From UBA3941 sp035647175 (GTDB lineage: Bacteria; Bacillota; Clostridia; Caldicoprobacterales; UBA3941): a stretch of 11,277 nt of DNA. A program made the translations under genes and the position numbers. Location: positions 1 to 11,277 of the forward strand of contig DASRNX010000175.1 of the NCBI GenBank assembly GCA_035647175.1. Direction: 5' to 3'. Each line of letters starts with the position of its first letter. The first letter of the stretch is position 1. The notes under the pieces were generated by a model. It was not told where the DNA came from and ran no database searches. It saw only the letters and a list, made by a program, of their open reading frames with translations. Of the stretch, positions 5,839 through 11,277 are shown piece after piece.

Positions 5839-6825
5839 ATGGAGGAAAGAACTAACGTGCTAAAGCCCATGACCGTATCGGAGATTCTGGACGATACCTT
5901 TAGGGTATACGGAAAAAACCTATGGACGGTTTTAATCTACAGCGCCGTTATAGGCGGAATTTTTTCCTTGATCGTATCCTTTATAACCGGGCAGATGATG
6001 GTACCCGTGGATACATTCTTTAAAGATTGGATGAATATATTGGAAAACCCCAATATCGATCCGGAAACTGCCTTTGGACCTATTATGGAAATGATGCCGC
6101 GTTTTTTTGCCCTCCAGGGCATGGTAACGCTGTTATCGTTAATCGGTCTTATCTTTGTAAATCCTTTTATCCAAGGCGGTATTATAAACGTTACATACAG
6201 CTATATTACGGGGCGAAGTATGAGCATCAATGAATCATTGATCTCTACCCTGAAGAAATTCTGGAAGTTGATTCTGACCAGTCTTTCTTTGATACCCTAT
6301 TTTATCGGGGTGGGCATAGCGTTTGTCATACTGACCGTCATATCCATAATTCCCCTGGTCCTATCTGGGATTTCCATGTCAAAGGATCCGACGGGGGGCA
6401 GAATTGTGGGCTTTATTTTCCTGATATTTGTTGCCGTTGCGCTTATGATAATCTTAGCTGTACTGGCCGGGATGTTTATAACCTTTACCTTTCATGTCGC
6501 GACCACGGAGGAGAGCTATGGTTTTAATGCCATAGGGAGGAGCTTTAAGTTGGTCGCCAAAAAGTTTTGGAGGGTTTTAGGGATCAGCCTCCTAATCAAT
6601 TTGATTGTAGGCATAATTGCCGGGATTATAGCCCTTGTTTCGGGCATAACCTCTTTGGTAACTCCATTTGCCGCTATTTCAAATTATATGACGGGCTTTA
6701 TTACCAGCGCTTTTATAACACCCATTATTCATATAAGCACCACATTATTGTTCATGGATACCAAAGCCAGGGTAGAACCCCGGGTCCATGACGGCTATTA
6801 TGAGCAAATACAGAACCAGGGATAG
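5839..6825 (+). CDS. Polytopic membrane protein of unknown function
   Basis: A 328-aa protein with a short soluble N-terminus (LKPMTVSEILDDTFRVYGKN, 8-27) followed by about six hydrophobic stretches: near 30-51, 95-117, 145-175, 190-220, 247-272 and 280-308. The opening motif (SEILDxTFRxYxxN) and overall plan resemble uncharacterised bacterial proteins of the glycerophosphoryl-diester-phosphodiesterase membrane-domain type. No phosphodiesterase catalytic domain is fused to it. AAAGGAGGG (5820-5828) lies upstream of the ATG and is among the strongest ribosome binding sites here. It follows yitT by 60 bp on the same strand and may share a transcript with it. I do not recognise a specific function. 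Confidence 0.8.
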   Translation: MEERTNVLKPMTVSEILDDTFRVYGKNLWTVLIYSAVIGGIFSLIVSFITGQMMVPVDTFFKDWMNILENPNIDPETAFGPIMEMMPRFFALQGMVTLLSLIGLIFVNPFIQGGIINVTYSYITGRSMSINESLISTLKKFWKLILTSLSLIPYFIGVGIAFVILTVISIIPLVLSGISMSKDPTGGRIVGFIFLIFVAVALMIILAVLAGMFITFTFHVATTEESYGFNAIGRSFKLVAKKFWRVLGISLLINLIVGIIAGIIALVSGITSLVTPFAAISNYMTGFITSAFITPIIHISTTLLFMDTKARVEPRVHDGYYEQIQNQG

Positions 6826-6887
6826 TTGCGGATAAAAGGAACACATGGGGGCCCAGGGGCTTTGTGTTACCCAATAGAGGTGAAAAA

Positions 6888-7682
6888 ATGGATGTAGGTA
6901 TATCTACAGCTAGCTTCTACCCGGACGCATTAACTGAACAATCCATCCCCTTGATAAGAGGGCTGGGCGCAGAAAAAATAGAGGTGTTTTTGGGGAGTTT
7001 CAGTGAATATGAGGAGGATTTCTGTAACCGATTACGGGATATTATAGACGAGAACGGATTATCCGTCTACTCTGTCCATGTTCTGGGTACACAGTTTGAG
7101 CCCCAATTCTTTTCATTCACTGAAAGGCAGAGAAACGATTCCCGGGATCTGTTTTTAAAGGTCTTCAAATGCGCCAAGATCCTAGGGGCCCAGGCCTATG
7201 TGTTTCACGGCCCGCCCGTGAGGGTGAGGGCAAAGCCCGATATCGATTTTAAGAGGATCGGACCTATAAGCGACGAGCTGGCATATCTGGCAGGTGATCA
7301 TGGGCTAAAGTTTTCCTGGGAGAACGTGTCCTGGTGCTGGTACTCCTACCCGGAGTTTGCAGACGATCTGCTGGAGCACACCAAGGGTGATAATATCTTT
7401 TTTACCCTTGATATCAAACAGGCCATGCAGACGGGCCATGACCCCATGGATTTCTTGGAGCGTATGGGGGATAGGCTTATCAATATTCATGCCATTGATT
7501 TTAATGAAAAGCGGGAATTGACCCTGCCCGGGAGGGGAATATTCGATTTTCGAAGCCTAGCGGATAAATTGGAGTCTATAAATTATGGAGGACCCATATT
7601 CTTGGAAGTTTACAGGGGAAATTACGAAGATTATAGCGACCTCAAGGAATCTATGGACTTTCTCAGGGGGATATTTTGTTGA
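6888..7682 (+). CDS. TIM-barrel sugar phosphate isomerase/epimerase family protein
   Basis: A 264-aa xylose-isomerase-like TIM barrel (AP_endonuc_2 family, PF01261). Most members isomerise or epimerise sugars, keto-inositols or related compounds, and some are endonuclease IV. Expected metal-ligand positions are visible at strand ends: E145 in FSWENV, D175 in FTLDIKQA, H201 in NIHAID and E240 in FLEVYRG. H107 (VFHGPP) and H184 (TGHDP) may also contribute. The DNA-repair-specific pattern of endonuclease IV is not evident, so a sugar-type substrate is more likely, but it cannot be named. ATG 6888 is preferred over an in-frame GTG at 6864, because AGAGGTGA (6876-6883) precedes the ATG. The gap after the membrane-protein gene is 62 bp. 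Confidence 0.85.
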   Translation: MDVGISTASFYPDALTEQSIPLIRGLGAEKIEVFLGSFSEYEEDFCNRLRDIIDENGLSVYSVHVLGTQFEPQFFSFTERQRNDSRDLFLKVFKCAKILGAQAYVFHGPPVRVRAKPDIDFKRIGPISDELAYLAGDHGLKFSWENVSWCWYSYPEFADDLLEHTKGDNIFFTLDIKQAMQTGHDPMDFLERMGDRLINIHAIDFNEKRELTLPGRGIFDFRSLADKLESINYGGPIFLEVYRGNYEDYSDLKESMDFLRGIFC

Positions 7683-7697
7683 TTAACCAATGATGCC

Positions 7698-7733
7698 AGC
7701 TCGTTACCTTATTACTAACAAAGGTGATGAGCT
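7698..7733 (+). repeat. 13-bp hairpin at the outer end of element copy B
   Basis: AGCTCGTTACCTT (7698-7710) pairs with AAGGTGATGAGCT (7721-7733) around a 10-nt loop, with two G-U pairs. The right arm is the terminus of element copy B. The left arm (reverse complement AAGGTAACGAGCT) resembles the same terminus in the other orientation, so it may be the remnant of another element end. No T-run follows. Confidence 0.6.
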
Positions 7734-7983
7734 ATTGAAAAGCGGATGGCTTCATTGATTGGGCTCCTGGAAATTGGATGTTGGAGATTAGAGGCTAGAA
7801 GTTGGGTTCCGCGGAATTGTTACTAGGGAGGATGGATTTGTGGAAGCAGCTTCCCGATGTAGTTTGGAAGATGCCGGAATAAACCATCCGCCCATGCAAA
7901 ACAAGCAGGACGCCTTAAGCCGATTCCACCGGCAGGAAGCCGTATTGGAAGCGATAGGTTTTTCAAATGGAATAGGCCTCAGT
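7723..7983. repeat. Copy B of the inverted-repeat element, inverted and interrupted
   Basis: Two blocks match the reverse complement of copy A: 7723-7763 (about 88% identical, most differences A to G) and 7904-7983 (73 of 80 identical by my alignment). In copy A these blocks are about 42 bp apart. Here they are separated by 140 bp of unrelated sequence (7764-7903). The far end, equivalent to about 50 bp including the second terminal repeat, is missing. Hairpin 1 is retained as CCGGC-AGGAA-GCCG(T), and hairpin 2 is weakened to AGC-AGGAC-GCCTT. It fills the roughly 300-bp gap between the isomerase gene and the convergent hypothetical gene. Confidence 0.85.
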
Positions 7984-7998
7984 GTGGCCTATATTTTT
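7972..7998 (+). terminator. Intrinsic terminator-like hairpin at the convergent gene junction
   Basis: ATAGGCC (7972-7978), a 7-nt loop, GGCCTAT (7986-7992), then A and five T residues (7994-7998). It would stop + strand transcripts coming from the isomerase gene. Its loop contains the stop codon (TCA on +) of the minus-strand gene, and its left arm is the edge of element copy B. Confidence 0.55.
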
Positions 7999-8545
7999 CC
8001 ACCAACGAATTGATCCATAATTGGTTTGGTCCCTCCACTATGGACATGGGCTGATCCAGTTCTTGGTTTTCCACGGGGAAAAGACGAATTTTAGGCCCTG
8101 CACGGTCCTGGGATTCCCAAACGTTTATATGCAACAATACATATTCAACATATCCTTCCTTGTAGGCTATCAGGGTGGCTTCTCCCCAGGTTTTCGGGTT
8201 AATATCCCTGTAATGAGCGTCGGGGACTACTTCAATCTTAATATTTGGGGTGTACCCCTTCTCGTCGGTTCTGTAGCTGGCGTTTGTTTCGGGAATCACT
8301 ACCACAGCGCCTTCGATGGGTTCATCACTAAACCCGTCCAGCACCTGGGGTCTTATGTATCCATATTTGTCCGCTTTGCTTGTCTCTACGGACTCAACAT
8401 CCCCAAGGCCTTGTCCCATATGGATAAAGGCCGCAAACTGTTTGCCCATATATGGATTTTTTTGAACAGAGCTTCCATACCATATAGCGGCCGCCATGAT
8501 AGTGAGAATGAGCAGCCCGTTAACCGGCCTTTTTTTCGCATCCAA
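7979..8545 (-). CDS. Membrane-anchored hypothetical protein with carboxypeptidase-regulatory-like domain
   Basis: A 188-aa protein with N-terminus MDAKKRPVNGLLILTIMAAA, a positively charged head and one hydrophobic segment (about 9-24), so probably a signal anchor or uncleaved signal. Around residues 60-110, VLDGFSDEPIEGAVVVIPET and NASYRTDEKGYTPNIKIEV have the shape of carboxypeptidase-regulatory-like/Ig beta-sandwich domains (gain-of-ornament, 'TDEKGY' turn). The C-terminal part, TLIAYKEGYVEYVLLHINVW, continues that pattern. I do not recognise the family. TTG 8545 is chosen because GGGG at 8553-8556 lies 7 nt upstream; in-frame ATG 8587 and GTG 8611 lack a ribosome binding site. It is transcribed alone and convergent with the isomerase gene. 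Its last codons run into element copy B. Confidence 0.65.
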   Translation of the reverse strand: MDAKKRPVNGLLILTIMAAAIWYGSSVQKNPYMGKQFAAFIHMGQGLGDVESVETSKADKYGYIRPQVLDGFSDEPIEGAVVVIPETNASYRTDEKGYTPNIKIEVVPDAHYRDINPKTWGEATLIAYKEGYVEYVLLHINVWESQDRAGPKIRLFPVENQELDQPMSIVEGPNQLWINSLVEKYRPH

Positions 8546-8646
8546 AATTATACCCCATTTCTGTCGGAAATAGCATTCAATAGCCATTACTGATATATAT
8601 CTGGTCGGCACAATTATAATGCCGGTAAATTTAATTGATCTATTGT

Positions 8647-8655
8647 TTATCCACA
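8647..8655 (+). promoter_or_regulatory. Single consensus DnaA box
   Basis: TTATCCACA is the strict DnaA-box consensus, lying in the 200-bp gap upstream of the minus-strand hypothetical gene. No second box or AT-rich unwinding region is near, so it is not an origin. It could be a DnaA-titrating or regulatory site, or chance. Apart from this site I see nothing definite between 8612 and 8779. Confidence 0.35.
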
Positions 8656-8779
8656 GTAACCCCTGGTATTTAAATGTTTATTCCTATACGAACGTATTAG
8701 AACCCCTTTAAGGTCCGGAAATTAGGCATAAAAAGCATGGGACAATTGAGAATGCAAGGCTGCCTGACACTTCGCTTAA

Positions 8780-9637
8780 TCAGGACAACTTTCCAAGGAC
8801 GCGTTTTCGGTATTGTGTAGGCGGCATCCCCTTATATTTTTTAAACATCTTGGAAAAAAGTAAGGGGTCGTCATAGCCTACGGAATGAGCCACATGGGTA
8901 ATGGACAAAAGCTCATCGGTCAGCAGAATACAGGCCTTATCCATCCGATATTTTATAAGAAAGTTTTGGGGAGAGGTGAGACGTATGTCCTTAAACAGGC
9001 TGCTGAGGTATTTTCTGTCTATACCTATATAGTCGGCTATGCCCTCTATGGTGATCTTATGGGAGTAATTCTTTTCAATATAATCTATAGCTTTGTCCAC
9101 ATATACCTTTGAGTAGTTACGACTTTCCTCCGTATGATGGAGGGTTCTCTCGTTCTGTAAGAGGAGGGCAAAGAAATGGTATAGAAGACCGGTCAGGACC
9201 AGCTCCCGCCCCGTCGTTATATTCTTTGTGTCAATCATTTCTTCAACAATCATTTTAAAGGACGGATTGGGACGGCAATCGATGATGGGATTATGGTTGC
9301 TCAGGTTTAACAGATTCAAATGGTGCCGGGCCTTACGCCCTTGAAAACCCACCCAACAATATTCCCACGGCTCTGTGCTGTGGGCCTGGTAGTATGAAAG
9401 GGTGTTTGGGCAGCTTAGAAACCCCTGGCCCGTCTTTAGGTGATAGGTTTTATTATTATAGACAAAAACACCTTTGCCCGAAATAATATAGTGGATGAGA
9501 TAATGGTCCCTGACCCCTGTCCAAAAATGGTCTCCCCTACATTTTTCATGGCCATAGTGATAGACGATAAGATCATGATCCCTATCCATGAGCCGGCCTC
9601 TATGGCCTACGTACGTGTCACAGTTGTCCCTATGCAC
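8780..9637 (-). CDS. AraC-family transcriptional regulator (cupin sensor + HTH_18)
   Basis: A 285-aa regulator. The N-terminal cupin/AraC-binding domain (about 20-110) shows HYIISGKGVFVYNNKTYHLK and GQGFLSCPN, typical of sugar-sensing members. The C-terminal pair of helix-turn-helix motifs is clear: ITIEGIADYIGIDRKYLSSL near 195-214, then LLSITHVAHSVGYDDPLLFS near 243-262 followed by KMFKKYKGMPPTQYR. It is divergent from the GH4 alpha-galactosidase gene, the usual arrangement of RafR/MsmR-type regulators, so it probably senses an alpha-galactoside and activates that gene. It starts at GTG 9637, with GGGGGTGA 4 nt upstream on the minus strand. Its own -10 (minus strand, 9666-9661) lies inside the distal operator repeat, which predicts autorepression. 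The inducer is unproven. Confidence 0.92.
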   Translation of the reverse strand: MHRDNCDTYVGHRGRLMDRDHDLIVYHYGHEKCRGDHFWTGVRDHYLIHYIISGKGVFVYNNKTYHLKTGQGFLSCPNTLSYYQAHSTEPWEYCWVGFQGRKARHHLNLLNLSNHNPIIDCRPNPSFKMIVEEMIDTKNITTGRELVLTGLLYHFFALLLQNERTLHHTEESRNYSKVYVDKAIDYIEKNYSHKITIEGIADYIGIDRKYLSSLFKDIRLTSPQNFLIKYRMDKACILLTDELLSITHVAHSVGYDDPLLFSKMFKKYKGMPPTQYRKRVLGKLS

Positions 9638-9657
9638 AGCGTCACCCCCGTTTATCT

Positions 9658-9691
9658 GACATTATACCATATATCTTGGACTTTATACCAT
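9658..9691. promoter_or_regulatory. Paired direct-repeat operator for the AraC-family regulator
   Basis: GACATTATACCAT (9658-9670) and GACTTTATACCAT (9679-9691) are identical at 12 of 13 positions and offset by exactly 21 bp, two helical turns. This is the classic layout for AraC-family dimers binding direct half-sites on one DNA face. The proximal site abuts the predicted -35 of the alpha-galactosidase promoter, and the distal site covers the regulator's own -10. Confidence 0.8.
9661..9666 (-). promoter_or_regulatory. -10 box of the AraC-family regulator gene
   Basis: A perfect TATAAT on the minus strand, about 24 nt before the GTG start, which implies a short leader carrying GGGGGTGA. No good -35 is visible at 17 bp. 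The box overlaps the distal operator repeat. Confidence 0.5.
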
Positions 9692-9710
9692 TCACTTTAG
9701 GGGTATAGAT

Positions 9711-9716
9711 TATAAA
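9711..9716 (+). promoter_or_regulatory. Candidate -10 box of the alpha-galactosidase gene
   Basis: TATAAA at 9711-9716 would place the -35 at 9688-9693 (CCATTC), which is very poor and overlaps the proximal operator repeat. This is what an activator-dependent class II promoter looks like. The leader would be about 150 nt. Confidence 0.45.
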
Positions 9717-9873
9717 ATGAAGTTAGGAAGAAAGGTTTATATGGTTCTGCCCCAAAAGATTATATTTTTAGCAGCGATTGTATTTCATAGAAAGATGGTT
9801 TATCTAAGATGTCTTTTTGGCATAACCATTGAATCGAATCATGGACAAAATTTACGAAGGAGAGTGGAGATCA

Positions 9874-11196
9874 GTGAAAAAGATAGCTTTTATAGGTGCC
9901 GGCAGTTTTGGTTTTACTAGGAGCCTGGTCAGAGACATTCTGTCCTTTCCGGCCTTTAGGGACGCTACCATAGCCCTCATGGACATCAGCGAAGAGCGCT
10001 TATCCTACATCCACCAGGCTGTGGACAGGATAATCAAGGAAGGGGAATACCCGGCAAAGGTTATGGCTACCACCGACAGAATAGAGGCTCTTAAGGATGC
10101 CGACGGCGTAATTATCACCATACTCCAGGGCGGGGTCCATGTATGGCGCCATGATGTGGAGATACCGAAGAAATACGGTGTCGATATCAACGTGGGAGAC
10201 ACCAGGGGACCGGCGGGTATTTTCAGGGCCCTCAGGACCATTCCAGTCATGCTGGATATCTGCAAGGACATCAACGAATACTGTCCCAAGGCCATCGTAC
10301 TTAACTATACCAACCCCATGGCCATGCTGTGCAGGGCTATGCAGGCCGAATATCCGAACCTGGCTATATCCGGGCTTTGCCACAGCGTACAGGGAACGGC
10401 ACATATGCTGGCAAAATGGATAGGCGCACCCAAGGACGAGATTACCTACAAATGTGCCGGCATAAACCATCAGGCCTTTTATTTGGATTTTAAATGGAAC
10501 AACGAGGATGCCTATCCCCTGATTCACAAGGCCATCACCGAGAACCAGGATATATACAACGAGGAACAGGTCCGTAACGAAATGTATCTGCACCTAGACT
10601 ATTATGTAACCGAATCCAGCGGGCACAACTCTGAATATAATGCCTGGTTCAGAAAGAGACCCGATCTCATTGAGAAGTATTGCACCCATGGTACCGGTTG
10701 GAACCCCGGTGTATACGCGTACATCTTAGACGAATATTTGGCCAGGGAGGATAACTGGAAGGACGATATAGAAGAATGGCTGAACCAGGACGAAATCGAC
10801 CTGGAAAGGGGCGAGGAATACGCAGCCTATATATTTAACGCCATATTTGGTGACGGAACCATGTTCGAATTTAACGGCAATGTCCGTAACTTTGGTCTTA
10901 TCGAGAACCTGCCCGAAGGCTGCTGTGTAGAGGTGCCGGTACTTGCCTCTAAGCGAGGTCTGGATCCCATACACGTGGGGCCGCTACCGGAACATCTGGC
11001 CATCTTAAACAATATCAATGCCGGCTGTGAAGAGCTTGCCGTGGAAGGGGCCCTAGAAGGGGATAAGAGAAAGATATTCCACGCAGTTTGCTTGGATCCT
11101 TTGACATCGGCGGTATTGAGCCTGCAGGAGATCCAGGATATGGTGGACGAGATGTTTGAAGCCAACAAGGATTGGTTGCCCCATTTTGACATTTAA
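9874..11196 (+). CDS. melA: Alpha-galactosidase, glycoside hydrolase family 4 (NAD+/Mn2+-dependent)
   Basis: A 440-aa GH4 enzyme of the MelA type, which hydrolyses alpha-galactosides such as melibiose in the cytoplasm through an NAD+-mediated oxidation-elimination mechanism. Visible motifs: Rossmann loop FIGAGSFGFTR (6-16), GDTRGPAGIFRALRTIP near 108-124, LNYTNPMAM near 143-151, GLCHSVQGT near 167-175 and AGINHQAFYL near 195-204. C169 and H199 are the expected metal ligands. LCHSVQGT and AGINH are shared with E. coli MelA and separate it from alpha-galacturonidase (LplD) and phospho-glycosidase types. GTG 9874 is chosen because the protein then starts at the Rossmann fold as in the family, with AAGGAG (9857-9862) upstream. 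ATG 9841 and TTG 9829 are in frame alternatives. The AraC-type regulator is divergent. Confidence 0.93.
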   Translation: MKKIAFIGAGSFGFTRSLVRDILSFPAFRDATIALMDISEERLSYIHQAVDRIIKEGEYPAKVMATTDRIEALKDADGVIITILQGGVHVWRHDVEIPKKYGVDINVGDTRGPAGIFRALRTIPVMLDICKDINEYCPKAIVLNYTNPMAMLCRAMQAEYPNLAISGLCHSVQGTAHMLAKWIGAPKDEITYKCAGINHQAFYLDFKWNNEDAYPLIHKAITENQDIYNEEQVRNEMYLHLDYYVTESSGHNSEYNAWFRKRPDLIEKYCTHGTGWNPGVYAYILDEYLAREDNWKDDIEEWLNQDEIDLERGEEYAAYIFNAIFGDGTMFEFNGNVRNFGLIENLPEGCCVEVPVLASKRGLDPIHVGPLPEHLAILNNINAGCEELAVEGALEGDKRKIFHAVCLDPLTSAVLSLQEIQDMVDEMFEANKDWLPHFDI

Positions 11197-11224
11197 GACG
11201 GTATAGCGGGGTTTGTCGCCAAGC

Positions 11225-11268
11225 CTCTAAAGGGACGGCGATGGAATTAATTTTGATTAGAGTTTTTT
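11225..11268 (+). terminator. Weak terminator candidate after the alpha-galactosidase gene
   Basis: CTCTAA (11225-11230) can pair with TTAGAG (11257-11262), followed by six T residues. The stem is only 6 bp and the loop 26 nt, so this is a weak candidate. Confidence 0.3.
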
Positions 11269-11277
11269 ACAAAATAT

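Noticed and set aside
6840..6868. AACACA/TGTGTT inverted repeat between the membrane-protein and isomerase genes as a terminator
   Set aside because: The stem is 6 bp with a 17-nt G/C-rich loop, and CC, not a T-run, follows.
7828..7885. Tiny frame (MDLWKQLPDVVWKMPE) after AGGGAGG inside the insert of element copy B
   Set aside because: Only 16 codons, the Shine-Dalgarno sequence is too close to the ATG, and there is no similarity to anything known. At most it is a decayed gene fragment.
8763..8784. CCTGA/TCAGG inverted repeat at the AraC regulator stop as a terminator
   Set aside because: The 5-bp stem has a 12-nt loop and no T-run on the minus strand.
9717..9920. A 67-codon open frame beginning MKLGRKVYMVLP between the AraC regulator and the alpha-galactosidase gene
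   Set aside because: It has no ribosome binding site, begins beside the predicted -10 box, and its end overlaps the start of the alpha-galactosidase gene in another frame. It is treated as leader sequence.
10000..10593. Long minus-strand open frame of 197 codons inside the alpha-galactosidase gene
   Set aside because: It is the shadow of a strongly conserved GH4 coding sequence, with no ribosome binding site and no recognisable protein motif.

Overview
The window looks like chromosome of a spore-forming, low-to-moderate GC member of the Firmicutes, most likely class Clostridia. The signs are strong AGGAGG-type ribosome binding sites, frequent TTG/GTG starts, heavy use of AGG/AGA and ATA codons, a B. 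subtilis-type mazEF pair, and the neighbourhood acpS - nnr - YdcC/GerS-type lipoprotein - mazEF. I cannot name a species from the sequence.

Layout. A lactonase-family beta-propeller gene (42-1037) is followed by a 211-bp element with perfect 18-bp terminal inverted repeats (1062-1272). Next come acpS (1334-1699) and the fused NAD(P)HX epimerase/dehydratase nnr (1712-3313). A compact, hairpin-rich spacer (3331-3452) separates nnr from a LolA/GerS-like lipoprotein gene (3469-4086). The mazE/mazF toxin-antitoxin pair (4247-4873) has its own sigma-A-type promoter and a clean intrinsic terminator. Three further + strand genes follow: a YitT/DUF2179 membrane protein, a polytopic membrane protein of unknown function, and a TIM-barrel sugar isomerase/epimerase-like protein (to 7682). 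A second, broken copy of the 211-bp element lies in opposite orientation at 7723-7983. It runs into the 3' end of a minus-strand gene for a membrane-anchored hypothetical protein. The last part is a minus-strand AraC-family regulator (8780-9637) divergent from a GH4 alpha-galactosidase gene (melA-type, 9874-11196). Between them are two 13-bp direct repeats spaced exactly 21 bp.

How the genes fit together. acpS, nnr, the lipoprotein and mazEF form the conserved Firmicutes acpS-ydcC-alr-ndoAI-ndoA neighbourhood, but the alanine racemase gene normally found between the lipoprotein and mazE is absent. The AraC regulator and alpha-galactosidase form a self-contained sugar-utilisation switch, with the operator placed to repress the regulator and activate the enzyme. 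The most unusual content is non-coding: the inverted-repeat element family, whose copies preserve two hairpins with GGA in the loop and whose ends overlap a promoter or a stop codon/terminator, and the structured nnr-lipoprotein spacer, which may be a degenerate IS200/IS605-type end. I saw no rRNA, tRNA, CRISPR array, integrase or intact transposase.
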